From Brevibacillus reuszeri (GTDB lineage Bacteria; Bacillota; Bacilli; Brevibacillales; Brevibacillaceae): a stretch of 64,000 nt of DNA. Position numbers and translations under genes: made by a program. Location of the stretch: positions 1 through 64,000 of the forward strand of contig NZ_BEXF01000018.1 in the NCBI RefSeq assembly GCF_002897295.1, in the 5' to 3' direction. The notes beneath the pieces are model-generated. The model was not told where the DNA came from. It made no database searches and was given only the letters and a program-made list of their open reading frames with translations. Position 1 is the first letter of the stretch. Each line of letters starts with the position of its first letter. Of this stretch, positions 1 through 9,263 are shown piece by piece.

Positions 1-363
1 AATTCATCCATTTTTACAATAACGATCGACCACAAAGGAAATTAAACAAACTGACGCCGGTTCAGTACCGACGCCAGCTTGCAGCTTAGGTGTTTTTTTA
101 ACTGTCTACTAAATAGGGTCTTGACCACAGGAGCCCTTCCTGATGGAGGGGGTTTTACATACTGATAGAATTGGCTCCATGATTGAATCCCCCTAGACCT
201 ACATCTCGTGATCCTTGTCTAGGGGGATTTCTGTCTTGTTTCGAGTAGTTTGAATCTTTCGTGCAGTTATATGTTGGGTTTCTGGGGAGATAATAACAAT
301 ATCAACTGCGTATCATGAGTTTTGGATATGCCGTAACTTCTTGATTTCAAAGGTGACTTCGCT
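1..363. other. Intergenic stretch at window start
   Basis: No convincing gene is seen on either strand. The stretch holds a strong stem-loop (186-230) and then the leader of the recombinase gene at 364. The first 100 bases contain short repeated CGACGCC/GACGCC words of unknown meaning. The region may be the end of an element that continues left of the window. Confidence 0.5.
186..230. terminator. Stem-loop terminator, 13-bp perfect arms
   Basis: AATCCCCCTAGAC pairs perfectly with GTCTAGGGGGATT across an 18-base loop. A short T run follows on the plus strand and AATC precedes on the other side, so it could act in either direction. It insulates the recombinase gene from whatever lies to the left. 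Confidence 0.55.
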
Positions 364-1221
364 ATGCTTAATGCTATTCATTCCTTTCTATTATATCTGT
401 CCTCCATTGACAGGAGCGACGAAACGATCACTGGATACAGCAAGGATCTTCTCTACTTCAATCGCTACCTGGAAAACAAGTACAATGGCGAGGCTTACGT
501 GGATGAGATTACTTCTGAGGATATTGAGGAGTATCTGTTTTATTTGAAAGAAACCAAAGGGTACGCGCCTGCCAGCCGCCAACGGAATCTACATACCCTG
601 CGATCCTTTTTCTCGTATTGTTATAAAAAAGAGCTGGTACTTCGCAACGTCGCGCTGTCCGTCGAGCGGATCAAGCTGCAGCAAAAGGAAAGAAACTATT
701 TGTCAGAAGAAGAAGTAAAACTTTTAATAAGCGCGATCGATCATTCGCTTATTCGTCTAGTTGTACAGGTGCTGTATATGACAGGCTTACGGATTTCAGA
801 GTGCGTGAACCTCACCATCGATGATGTGGACTTCAATCGCCGGGTCATTCATGTTGTCAGCGGGAAGGGCAATAAGGACAGACTCATCCCTATCTCCAAG
901 CGCTTGTATCCGTTGCTGCTTGAGTATAGAGAGCATCACCGTCCTGAAACAGGCTCCCTCTTGTTTTTCTGCACCAAGAAAACAGGTATGCTCTCTCCCG
1001 TCTATGTCAACGCAGGCATCGCGGAGGCTGTACGAAAGTTAGGCTGGAGAAAGAAGGTAACGGCACACGTATTGCGCCACAGTTTTGCCAGCCAGCTGGT
1101 GAAAAACCAGGTAAGTCTAGTGCAGATACAAAAGCTGCTCGGACACTCATCTCTGAATGTTACTGGCATTTATACGCACACAGACATGGACCAATTGAGC
1201 AATGCCGTTGATTCCTTGTAG
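364..1221 (+). CDS. XerC/D-like tyrosine recombinase (int1)
   Basis: This 285-residue site-specific recombinase has an N-terminal SAM-like core-binding domain (about 1-95) and a C-terminal catalytic domain. The full active-site set is visible: Arg143 (TGLRISE), Lys168, His235-x-x-Arg238 (HVLRHSF), His261 (LLGHSS) and nucleophile Tyr270 (IYTH). Length fits Xer and transposon-resolvase integrases rather than large phage integrases. It is very similar to the recombinase at 30593-31453. The next gene starts 33 bases downstream and encodes the repeat-containing partner also found with the recombinases of sets A and B, so the two are probably cotranscribed. The pair runs opposite to the other elements and converges on tail 1. 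Target site unknown; an S-layer junction site is inferred from context. Confidence 0.9.
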   Translation: MLNAIHSFLLYLSSIDRSDETITGYSKDLLYFNRYLENKYNGEAYVDEITSEDIEEYLFYLKETKGYAPASRQRNLHTLRSFFSYCYKKELVLRNVALSVERIKLQQKERNYLSEEEVKLLISAIDHSLIRLVVQVLYMTGLRISECVNLTIDDVDFNRRVIHVVSGKGNKDRLIPISKRLYPLLLEYREHHRPETGSLLFFCTKKTGMLSPVYVNAGIAEAVRKLGWRKKVTAHVLRHSFASQLVKNQVSLVQIQKLLGHSSLNVTGIYTHTDMDQLSNAVDSL

Positions 1222-1254
1222 GGAAGAGCGGTCGAGTCAGGGAGGATTTTCGGT

Positions 1255-2067
1255 ATGGAAGAAACAGTAGAGAAAAAACCAATATATGATGAACGCGTAA
1301 ATGAAATCATCCGTGGCCTATTAGAAGGGAAAAACAGAGATACGATCGCCAAAGAGCTTGGATACAAGAATTACAAGACGCTGGACATTTACATGCGGCG
1401 GAAAAACTTCAAGTGGGACTCGGTGAATCAAAAATACGTCCCCGCGGGGAGTCTCCCTTCCAAAATGGACATAGACTACTCCTTGCACAGTTCGGCTAAG
1501 CTCAGCACCATCATCGCGTTGTTTCAAAAAGAAGGTGCGGATGCCAAGACCATTGCCAAACGAGTAGGGTTTTCAAATCACCGGGAGCTTGCCAACTACA
1601 TGAAGGCAAAAGGATACAGATGGTCTTCTTCGCTCGGAAATTACAAGAAAGTAACTGGCTTGATTGAGGAAGATCCATCCCCGGCATATATGCAGGAAAC
1701 GGACGAGTCATACACCTCTCCTTCAGAGGCGCTAGAGGGCCCTTCTGTTGGCCTTAAAGCATGGGGGAGGGTAGACGTGCCCGTTGATCGTTATTTGCCC
1801 TTATTGGAGATGCTAGAGCGTAATAAGGACAGACTGGTCGATCTGATCATGCCTCGCGAGGACAGCTCCAAGGTACCGCGTTATGGCGTACCGGGTGTTT
1901 TTGTAACGAAATCCGTTCATATGACGAATACGCTCGATCAGTTAGTGCGGGAATACAGTAAGGAAAAGAACATCAGCCAGAGGGATATTTTCGCTGTTGC
2001 GCTCATTGAGTTCTTCAGGAGATATGGGTATGAGAGAGAGGTTAATACGTTGTTGGAGAAGATGTAG
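1255..2067 (+). CDS. Recombinase-associated repeat/HTH-like protein (DBP1)
   Basis: I do not recognise a named family. The 270-residue protein has two related segments of about 45 residues (near 20-62 and 85-125). Each combines an 'IAK-x-x-G(Y/F)' helix-turn-helix-like stretch with a Tyr/Trp-rich end (KNFKWDS..., KGYRWSS...). A charged linker follows, then a C-terminal block (LDQLVREYSKEKNISQRDI...FFRRYGYERE). Homologues lie at 7552-8289 and 27117-27914, also beside or near tyrosine recombinases. That constant partnership suggests a DNA-binding directionality or accessory factor, which is inference only. A GGAGG ribosome site precedes the ATG at good spacing. It was preferred to internal starts because the homologue at 27117-27914 aligns from the same residue. 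Confidence 0.8.
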   Translation: MEETVEKKPIYDERVNEIIRGLLEGKNRDTIAKELGYKNYKTLDIYMRRKNFKWDSVNQKYVPAGSLPSKMDIDYSLHSSAKLSTIIALFQKEGADAKTIAKRVGFSNHRELANYMKAKGYRWSSSLGNYKKVTGLIEEDPSPAYMQETDESYTSPSEALEGPSVGLKAWGRVDVPVDRYLPLLEMLERNKDRLVDLIMPREDSSKVPRYGVPGVFVTKSVHMTNTLDQLVREYSKEKNISQRDIFAVALIEFFRRYGYEREVNTLLEKM

Positions 2068-2079
2068 AAATTAACGAAA

Positions 2080-2108
2080 GCCCCAATCATCAATTGGATG
2101 AATGGGGC
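2080..2108. terminator. Bidirectional terminator between DBP1 and tail 1
   Basis: GCCCCA pairs with TGGGGC, with further pairing through CAAT/ATTG around the loop. It lies between the convergent ends of DBP1 (plus) and tail 1 (minus). A weak T-rich tract (TTTCGTTAATTT) follows on the minus strand. Confidence 0.55.
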
Positions 2109-2143
2109 AATTTGTACTATATCGAGTATGGTTATTACGTAGA

Positions 2144-3361
2144 TCATCTCAAGCTTGGATACTCATCAAAATCTATTTGCCAAACAGAATCAAAGTCCCA
2201 ATTCACAAATGAATTCTTGTTTTTCATCTCCGCAGTAGTTAGTGGGAGACCTTTGCCAGTATCGTTCATTGTGGTTGTATCTGTATCGTAATACGATTTC
2301 AAAACCGATCCACTGCTTACACCAATTAAACCACCTGTATCCTGAGCACTCCCCATCACTTCACCTGCAGCATAAGTTTCAGTGACATTCCCTTTATTAT
2401 CCCCAATAAGCCCTCCCGTTTTGGTCGATCCGCTTGTGATCTGTGCCAAGGAATACGCTTGATTGACCGTACCGAAATTCTCTCCTACCAATCCACCGAT
2501 CTGAGTAAAGTTACCGCCAACGGAACCCTCCGAATAAGATTGTTGAATGCTTCCGTCGTTTACTCCGACAAGTCCCCCAACTCCCGAGTATCCAAAAACA
2601 TCCACATTTGCATGGGAGTTTGTGATCGTAGCTTCACTTCCCATTCTGCCAACGAGACCACCTGTATAAAAACTACCATTGTTAGAGGTTACTCTTCCTT
2701 CCACGTAACAATCACGTATTGTTCCGCCTTGCATGTAGCCAACTAATATTCCAACGTTAGAACCAGAAGCGTTAATGGTTGCTCTCTGGAGGGTAAGATC
2801 AGAAATTTTAGCATTAGCGGTGATTGTGCCGAAGAAGCCGATGCTAGTACCACTATTAATGAACAAGCTATTGATTTCCTTGCCATTACCATCAAAGGTG
2901 CCAGTGAAAGGGGAACTAGTGGTTCCAATAGGTACCCAGCCACTTCCTGTATTGTAAGGAGCCACATCCATATCCAAATTGTCATTCAAGACAAAATGAG
3001 AGTCCAAGTAATTTCTTACCTTGTCTAATTGCTCTGCATTTGCAATTACATACGGATTGCCTGCTGTGCCATCGCCACTTGCAAAATCGCTATTCGTATC
3101 ATCAATATACGTATAAGCATTTATAGCTGTTGCTGTTCCATGGGGAGTAGTTACAGCAACATTCACTGGCCCCTTCACGCTACCTGCTGGTACTGTTGCC
3201 GTGATCTGCGTTTGAGAAAGGACGGTAAATGATGAAGCGGGCACACCACCAAATGTTACAGACGTGGCACCAGTAAAGTTCGTACCCGTGATAGTTGTTA
3301 TGTTTCCACCGGCTAATGGGCCTTCTTCAACGGAAAGACCTGTGATTTCTGTTTCTATGCT
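2144..3361 (-). pseudogene. Silent surface-protein tail 1 (IPT/TIG plus GLUG repeats), 5'-truncated
   Basis: The frame is open for about 405 residues but has no start codon with a ribosome site, no signal peptide and no anchor. It opens directly at the 3' end of the group II intron. An IPT/TIG-like Ig domain (about 10-85) comes first. At least six GLUG motifs follow (for example VGGLVGVNDGSIQQSY and TGGLIGDNKGNVTETY), typical of secreted adhesins and surface proteins. The C-terminus ends in YPSLR. It belongs to a different protein family from the SbsA-like tails 2-4, and the GTGCTATT junction site is not found at its 5' edge. It may be the 3' part of a gene split by intron insertion, or a stored cassette whose junction was overwritten. 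It would need fusion to an upstream head to be made. Confidence 0.7.
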
Positions 3362-4166
3362 ATTCTCGGCTTATCCCACTACGTGGTTTTCGACTCGAGC
3401 CTACACCGTGCGAGCGACTTTCATCGCACACGGCGTTCCATCAACAAATGAAGAAGGAACGAAACCCATGAAACAACAAAGAGGATTGCAGATACAATCG
3501 CTCTACAATCCTACTTTGTTGTTCTTTTTACTTGTAGACTTGAGAAAATACAACGCCCATTGTAAGTTCTCGTATCCTTCTTATCCGCTGACTGGGTTCC
3601 TTCGCTCCGGCCAGTTTTCTCCTCCCCGCCTGTGTTGCCACTACGGGTACAAACGGCAAGCCATCCACACTACTACGAACCCGCTGCCATCTTATCAGCC
3701 TCACTGGTGCTATCCCACCTCTTCTGATAAGACTTCAAACGTTCCACCTTGTCTATCCCTATTTTTGCTGACCGTAGGTCCCCACTATACAATCCGAGAA
3801 AAACAGGTTTAACAGCCTGAATTGTTCCTGCTTCGTCTGTACGATCTCGCGTACATCGACTGTTGCCAAACCCCTAGCGCTTATTACCTGACAACAGCTA
3901 TCTCGTATTGGGTCGCCATGGATTCGTCTCCTGACCATAGCCAGCTTTTAAAGAGCCCCGCCTTGCTTCCAGCAAGTACGACTTCACCTGACTTCACGAG
4001 AGCAGCTGGTATAGGACTGCTTCCGTGCAGGAGGATTAGGCACATGAGTTTGTAGGCTGTTCTCATGGATTGGGATTTCGCCAATCTATTCGACAGGGTA
4101 GTTGGAGAGGAGCCTCTTGAAATACTCGATAAAAGTAAATCAAGAGGCATTCTCCACTTCCTTCAC
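3362..4166 (-). ncRNA. ORF-less group II intron
   Basis: Positions 3403-3436 on the minus strand fold as a textbook group II domain V. It is 34 nt long with a GAAA tetraloop, a 2-nt bulge at positions 24-25, the G3-U32 wobble and a CGC catalytic triad. Domain VI follows at 3368-3401 (GGCU/AGCC stem and a CCAC-GUA-GUGG hairpin). The putative 3' end is at AAT just before 3361. About 700 bases upstream on the same strand are structured but non-coding and contain no reverse transcriptase, so mobility or splicing would need a maturase in trans. The 5' boundary is not certain; GTG starts at 4166 or 4157 are candidates. It lies immediately behind the stop codon of tail 2 and in front of tail 1. Confidence 0.75.
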
Positions 4167-4202
4167 TCCAGAGAGTTTATGAAGTAACGTTTCGTGATTT
4201 TT

Positions 4203-6962
4203 TTAAGAGATAGAAGTAAATGTTGCAGTCACTTCTGTAGCATCATTTCCTGCAGCATCAGAAACATTGTAAGTTACTGTGACTTTGTTTCCAGGATTCG
4301 CCGCCAAGTGAGCTCGAGCAGAAGTTAAGTTAGTTACGTTGCTTCCAGCATCTGGGCTTGAGTATGCTACCACAACATTTGCACTGATATTTCCATCAAC
4401 ATTATCATTTGCTACTGCAGCTGGAGCTTCCCATGTTGCTGCAGCTGCAACGGTAACAGTATCATCTGCTACAGGAGTAATAACTGGTGCAGTTGTGTCA
4501 GGAGCAGCTACAGATGTAAATGTTGCGGTTACTTCTGTAGCATCATTTCCTGCAGCATCAGAAACATTGTAAGTTACTGTGACTTTGTTTCCAGGATTCG
4601 CCGCCAAGTGAGCTCGAGCAGAAGTTAAGTTAGTTACGTTGCTTCCAGCATCTGGGCTTGAGTATGCTACCACAACATTCGCACTGATATTTCCATCAAC
4701 ATTATCATTTGCTACTGCAGCTGGAGCTTCCCATGTTGCTGCAGCTGTAACAACTACATTATCATCGTTAACAGGAGTAATAACTGGTGCTGTTGTATCC
4801 AAAGCAACAGTGTCAATACCAGAGTTTACATGTGCAGAAGTTGGAACGTATTTATTGCCAGCCAAGTCTTGAACATTTGCTGGTGTTGCTATTGGATAAA
4901 CTTTTACAGTAGCACCGAAAGTTTTACCAGAAGCTAATTTCAATACAAGTTTATTATTGTTAACACTGGAAGAAGCTGCAGAAACAGTCGCTCCATTGTT
5001 ATCGATGAGGAAGTCGGATTTAAACAGTGCACCCAGACCACCATTTAGATCTTCATTGAAAGTGATTGTAAGTTCATTTGCTGAAGTTACAGCCGCAGAT
5101 GCAACAGTTGGAGCAATCAGATCATCTGCATCAAGAGCGCCGCCACCTTCAGTTCCAAGAGGAGCACCATTTGCATTTTTGGAGTCTACTGGACCTACAA
5201 CACTGAGCTTAATATTACGACCATCAGCAAGAGTGCCTTGAGCAAACGTCAATGTTACTGTTTTACCATTCAAAGTAGCACTTGTTGGTGTAACAGGAGC
5301 TCCACCAGCTACTGATACGGCAAAATCATTTTTCTCGATAGTTACCAATGGTTGATCCACTTCAAAAGTCAAGATGTCAGTTGTAGATGTACCAGCCAGT
5401 GCCTTAACAGTGCCGTCAAGAATTACTGGAGCATCTACAGCAGATGCAGCAGCAACAGTTGTTGTCAAGTTACGAGAGATATTACCTGCTACGTCTTTTA
5501 CAACAGCTACTGCAAATACATCAGTTGGAGCAATTGCGTCAGTTGCAGTAAATTGGAACACAACAGATTTGTTACCTGCCCCAGCGGACAAAGTTACGTA
5601 TGCAGGAACGTTTCCAGCTTTATACTGCCAGTTCGTTTTATCGAGTACAGAATATGCGCCGGTTACTTGCACTGCTTCATTGAAGAATACTTCTACTGTG
5701 TGGTTAGCAGCATTGTAAACTGCAGCTTTACCAGTACCATCTTTGTCAACAAGAGCTGGCGGGGTCAAGTCAGTTACAGTAAATGCTTTAGAAGAAGCTG
5801 TCATAGCATTACCAGCAGCGTCCTTAACTCCAGTTACAGTAACTGTATAAGTACCTCCTGGCAATTTGGAACCAAAGGTGATTGCAACTTCTTTATTGCC
5901 AGTTCCGCCCAAAATTGGTGTCAAGTCTCTGGAAGCTGTTGGTGCAACAGTTGCTCCAGATGCATCCTTGATCACAAAGTTAGCCTTGTTCTGAGCAGTA
6001 AGTGAATCAAGCGCCTCATTAAATTTCAATGTCAGAGCTGTTTCACTTGTAGATACCGCATTTTCAAGAACAGGTGGTACAGTGTCAGCAGTAGCAGTGA
6101 AGTTGATACGAACTGGTGTAGTAGCAGTTGTTACTTTGTTACCATAGGTGTCTGCAACATCTGGGTTAATGATAAGAATGTTAGCACCTGCTGGAACATT
6201 AGCAAATGTCAAAGTTACTGTTTTCTTATCTGTTCCAAGTTGCGGAGCAGCAGTTACGTTATTCGTATCATTCAAGAAGAAGTTACCAGCCAATGTGGTA
6301 GCATCCATAGCACGATCAAAAGTTACTGTTACAGTGCCTTGTGCACCAGATTTAGCAGCTGTTACAGTTGCTACTGGAGCAGTTGTTACACCATCAACAG
6401 TAAAGGATTTTGTAGTTGCTGCGAGAGGGAATCCAGCTGCATCAACACGTGCTGTTGTAGATGCAAATTGAAGATTGTGAGCACCTGCTGGCAATGCATT
6501 GTTGAAAGTCAAGGTGTATTCTTGGTTAGTTGGTTGATCATCAGTTGCTCCGTTGCTTACTGAAAGAACTGCGCCACCAACGAGGCTCAAATCGCTGCCA
6601 TTAAGTTTAAAATCAGTAATTTGTAGGTTAGCAACAGGTTCGCTAAGAGTCACAACAACAGCCTTATTGCCTTTTGCAACTACAGAAGAAATAGTCGGTG
6701 CTGTCACGTCAGCAAAAGTAACCTCTTGAATCTTCGTTTCGATAGTTTTACCATCGGCGTCCTGAACATTTGCAACAGATACAAACGCTTTGGAACTTTG
6801 AGTTTGTTGAGCAATTGTCAGAATGACAGATTTACCATCAGCCAGAAGAGTTGGAACGATTGCTCCGGAATAACCAGAAATAGTATAGTTAGCAGCTGTT
6901 TCAGCAGTAGTTTCTGTAACTTCTTTTGAGAAGGTAACTTTTACTTGAGTCAAGTTAATAGC
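4203..6962 (-). pseudogene. Silent S-layer tail 2 (SbsA-like Ig domains), headless
   Basis: About 919 residues of in-frame S-layer-type sequence start at an Ala-Ile-Asn junction (AINLTQVKVTF). There are about seven SbsA-type Ig-like modules (motifs such as VTFSKEVTE, LTFNNALPAG, IKLSVVGPVD, ITFNEDLNGG), then two HYR-like repeats (APVITPV...), ending in TFTSIS. No RBS, start codon, signal peptide or SLH domain precedes the junction. The frame does stay open upstream to an ATG near 7244, but that stretch reads as hydrophobic low-quality sequence and is not homologous to an S-layer head. Composition and codon use resemble highly expressed surface protein genes. I read it as a stored 3' cassette that needs joining to a head at the site at 6954-6971. 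Confidence 0.8.
4214..4813 (-). repeat. Two tandem 300-bp repeats encoding HYR-like domains
   Basis: The block starting near 4214 recurs almost base for base with a 300-bp period near 4514. Each unit encodes about 100 residues (APVITPV, WEAPAAVANDNVDG, then VTYNVSDAAGND). The near-identity points to recent duplication and to a possible repeat-number hotspot. Confidence 0.8.
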
Positions 6963-6971
6963 ACAAAACCC
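6954..6971 (-). other. att-like junction site 2 (tail 2 start)
   Basis: The minus strand reads GGGTTTTGTGCTATTAAC. The core GTGCTATT is identical at tails 3 and 4, and open S-layer coding begins at it. Upstream homology to site 3 continues at matched spacing, with CAAGGAGTTTGG at 7018-7029 here and 25493-25504 there. It is a candidate crossover site for the neighbouring tyrosine recombinases. Confidence 0.6.
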
Positions 6972-7518
6972 ACTAGAAATCCCCATTTTCCTGGATAGTC
7001 TGAAACCCCATGGGACGCAAGGAGTTTGGCAATCGTCTCTTCTCACAGCATCGTAAAAGCCGAGTGAAAGTCTAGTGAGTTGTTGGGGAGCAGAGGAAAA
7101 GCTGAGTGAAAGCCGAAAGAGGAAAAAACGAAAAACTCCCGGAAAAACCGTGAGAAACCCGCAAATCAAAACCACGCCTTTTCTTGCCAGACAACAAAAC
7201 CCCGCAATCCCGTAAAACCCGATAAAAAAAGTAATTTTAAACATGGAATTTCACCATCAAAAAAGACTCGAAAAAGAAGAGAAGAAATAAGACATATAAT
7301 AAGGAAGGAAAAAAATAAGGAACCGAAAGAAAAGGGTCGAGGGAACTGTCGTAAGAGCACGAAAGTCACTTGAAAAGAATCTGTCGCTCGAACGATCTTC
7401 CACCCATAACGGTTAACTGACTATCTCCATACTGAGGGAGACGTCTAGTTTCTTTCTTTAGGACAGCCTTTTTCTGTTCGGGAAAACGGGAAATGCGGGG
7501 AACCCTTGACCTGACAAT
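6972..7518. other. Non-coding arm region between att site 2 and DBP2
   Basis: No gene is supported. The first 75 bases share spaced homology with the region beside att site 3. Two 18-bp direct repeats lie at 7055 and 7097. The remainder is purine-rich on the plus strand and reads as low-complexity sequence if translated. Confidence 0.5.
7055..7114 (+). repeat. Direct repeats AAAAGCYGAGTGAAAGYC, candidate arm sites
   Basis: Two 18-bp copies at 7055-7072 and 7097-7114 differ at two positions. They start 42 bp apart, close to four helical turns, and lie 85-150 bp from the junction core. That layout resembles arm-type binding sites of integrases or of an accessory protein. Function inferred. Confidence 0.45.
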
Positions 7519-7545
7519 AAAAAAAAGCGGGAGAGGTTTTCCCGC
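7519..7545 (-). terminator. Terminator of the int2-DBP2 transcript
   Basis: GCGGGAAAACCTCTCCCGC on the minus strand is followed by a run of eight Ts. It lies just beyond the stop codon of DBP2. Confidence 0.85.
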
Positions 7546-7551
7546 TCCCCG

Positions 7552-8289
7552 CTACGCTTGCAACACACTGCTTAGTTGTTCTTCGTACCCATACTTCTTG
7601 AAAAACTCGGCCAAAGCTACCTCAATGATTACACGTTGGGTGACATTAAACTCTTTGCTGAAATCGCTTAGGAGAGTCATCAGCGAGGCCGGGAAACCAA
7701 GCGTTTTGTTGGCCTTGGCTCCTCGAAACTTGTACCGAGGCAGGGTTCCATCGCTCTCCGTTTCCAAAAGGTCAAACAGTTTGTTCTGCTTGGACAAGAG
7801 GTAGGCCAACAACGGCTGGTAGTCTTCCAAGCCGTCTGCTGACTTGGAAGGTAGCTGTGCTGCCGCTGTTTGCTCGTTTTTTTGCTTAGTGGAGAGGCTT
7901 TCACTGTACTCGTAGTTTTCTTGCTCACTACTCCAAACGTACCCTTGCCCCCTCATGTAGTCGCCCATCTCGTCGACGGTGGCAAACCCTTGCTTGATGG
8001 CTACCTGACGGATGTTGGCATTGCTTTGGCTCAGTTGACGAATGATTTGTCCAGCTTTGCTGTTCAAAAACCGAGACTCTTCCGCTGCCGACGGGGTTTC
8101 ACCTTCTTCGGGAACAAACGTGTTACCATTCCAACGCATTCCCCTTCTGCGGAAATACTGGTCGATTGAAAACCACCCTTTGTGTCCAAAATGCTCGGTG
8201 ATCTCTTGCTTACTTTTGCCTTCTGCCAGCAAAGCAAGCGTGGTTTTGATTTTTGAATCGTTGTAGACGCTGGGATCAAACATGGTCAT
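7552..8289 (-). CDS. Recombinase-associated repeat/HTH-like protein (DBP2)
   Basis: This 245-residue homologue of the proteins at 1255-2067 and 27117-27914 shows the same order. An HTH-like segment comes first (EITEHFGHKGWFSIDQYF then MRWNGNTFVP). A second follows (VAIKQGFATVDEMGDYM then YVWSSEQENY). After a linker, the C-terminal block reads FSKEFNVTQRVIIEVALAEF with KKYGYEEQ. It is the most diverged of the three. It starts 12 bases behind the recombinase stop with a strong AAGGAGG site, so it is translated in one operon with int2. No named family recognised. A DNA-binding accessory or directionality role for int2 is inferred from the repeated gene pairing. Confidence 0.8.
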   Translation of the reverse strand: MTMFDPSVYNDSKIKTTLALLAEGKSKQEITEHFGHKGWFSIDQYFRRRGMRWNGNTFVPEEGETPSAAEESRFLNSKAGQIIRQLSQSNANIRQVAIKQGFATVDEMGDYMRGQGYVWSSEQENYEYSESLSTKQKNEQTAAAQLPSKSADGLEDYQPLLAYLLSKQNKLFDLLETESDGTLPRYKFRGAKANKTLGFPASLMTLLSDFSKEFNVTQRVIIEVALAEFFKKYGYEEQLSSVLQA

Positions 8290-8301
8290 GGTTATTCCTC
8301 C

Positions 8302-9198
8302 TTAGAAATCAATGCGGTTCACGGCTTCTGCCAGATCGGTCTGCTGTACATGCAGGTACCTGGAGGTAGTCCGTATGTTTTCATGTCCTAACAGGCGTTG
8401 AATGACCGCCACATGGGTATCCTTTGTGACCAAGTAGCTGGCGAACGAGTGGCGCAAGATGTGACTAGTGACGTGTTTGGGGATGCCCGCTTCTTGGTAA
8501 GCTTCCTTCAACAACCGATTGACGTACTGCTCACTCACTGTTCCTGTTTTCTTGAGGGCAAAGAAGAAGAGGGAATCGGTAGCAGGGCGGTACTTGGTTA
8601 GGTACTCCTTCATGTGCTGAACCAGTTTCTGATTCATCGGCACACGACGGTTTTTTCCGCCCTTACCATCAATCACTTGGACAAACCCTTCCTCCAGGTT
8701 CACGTCGCGTAGCGTGAGGTTGATGCACTCATTGACCCGAATGCCTGTGTGGGCCATCATCATGGCAAAGTGGTGAATGACTGGGTGCTTGATGGCCTGA
8801 ATGATGGCTTCGATCTCGTCTTTGTTGAGGTAGGTACGTTCATGCTCTGGCACCTTGACGCGTTCTACTTCATCCACTGGGTTTTCCTGTACCAGCTTCT
8901 TTTTCTTCAAGCAGGTGAAGAAAGTGGACAGGGCGTTGATCTTCCGATTGACCGTCCTCGGCTTGCTGTCACGTTCGTTAGTCATGTACTCGACAAACGC
9001 TTCCACTTGGGGGAAAGTTACCTCGTCAACAAAGACAGGGCCATTCGAGCGATCCGACAACCATCTCTGGAATTGGCTCACATCCATCTTGTACCCCCGC
9101 AAGGTTTCTTCTCGCATTCCCCTTGCCTTGAGCCAATCCAAAAAGAGCGGAATGGCCTGTGTGAACAACATGCTATCTATGGGAATCATCGTTTTCAT
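8302..9198 (-). CDS. XerC/D-like tyrosine recombinase (int2)
   Basis: A 298-residue tyrosine recombinase with an N-terminal core-binding domain (about 10-100). Its catalytic residues are Arg154 (TGIRVNE), Lys about 179 (DGKGGK), His246/Arg249 (HILRHSF), His272 (LLGHEN) and Tyr281 (RYLH), all present, so the enzyme is probably active. An AAGGAGG site precedes the ATG. It lies between a DUF927 ATPase gene (upstream, 65-base gap) and DBP2 (downstream, 12 bases), an apparent operon. It is more distant from int1 and int4 than those are from each other. The operon points toward att site 2, about 600 bp past its end. DNA strand exchange at that site is a reasonable but unproven role. Confidence 0.9.
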   Translation of the reverse strand: MKTMIPIDSMLFTQAIPLFLDWLKARGMREETLRGYKMDVSQFQRWLSDRSNGPVFVDEVTFPQVEAFVEYMTNERDSKPRTVNRKINALSTFFTCLKKKKLVQENPVDEVERVKVPEHERTYLNKDEIEAIIQAIKHPVIHHFAMMMAHTGIRVNECINLTLRDVNLEEGFVQVIDGKGGKNRRVPMNQKLVQHMKEYLTKYRPATDSLFFFALKKTGTVSEQYVNRLLKEAYQEAGIPKHVTSHILRHSFASYLVTKDTHVAVIQRLLGHENIRTTSRYLHVQQTDLAEAVNRIDF

Positions 9199-9263
9199 GT
9201 CCGTATCCTCCTTGTTTTGGGTTGAAAGTGGTTGAGAAAGGAGGACTAAGCTCCCCTCCCCGT

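Noticed and set aside
3340..3370. A fourth copy of the junction site at the start of tail 1
   Set aside because: TGCTATT occurs here, but in the opposite orientation and without the GGGTT or AAC flanks; it belongs to the intron 3' end.
3264..4150. Plus-strand 182-codon frame and minus-strand 88-codon frame around the intron
   Set aside because: Both lie inside the folded group II intron RNA (or its edge) and show no coding pattern.
4203..4813. CRISPR-like repeat in the tail 2 end
   Set aside because: The 300-bp units are coding HYR-like repeats, only two copies, no spacers.
6963..7244. N-terminal extension of tail 2 from an ATG at 7244
   Set aside because: The frame is open by chance through purine-rich non-coding DNA. 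It has no ribosome site, no SLH or signal-peptide pattern, and the same region beside tail 3 has no equivalent protein.
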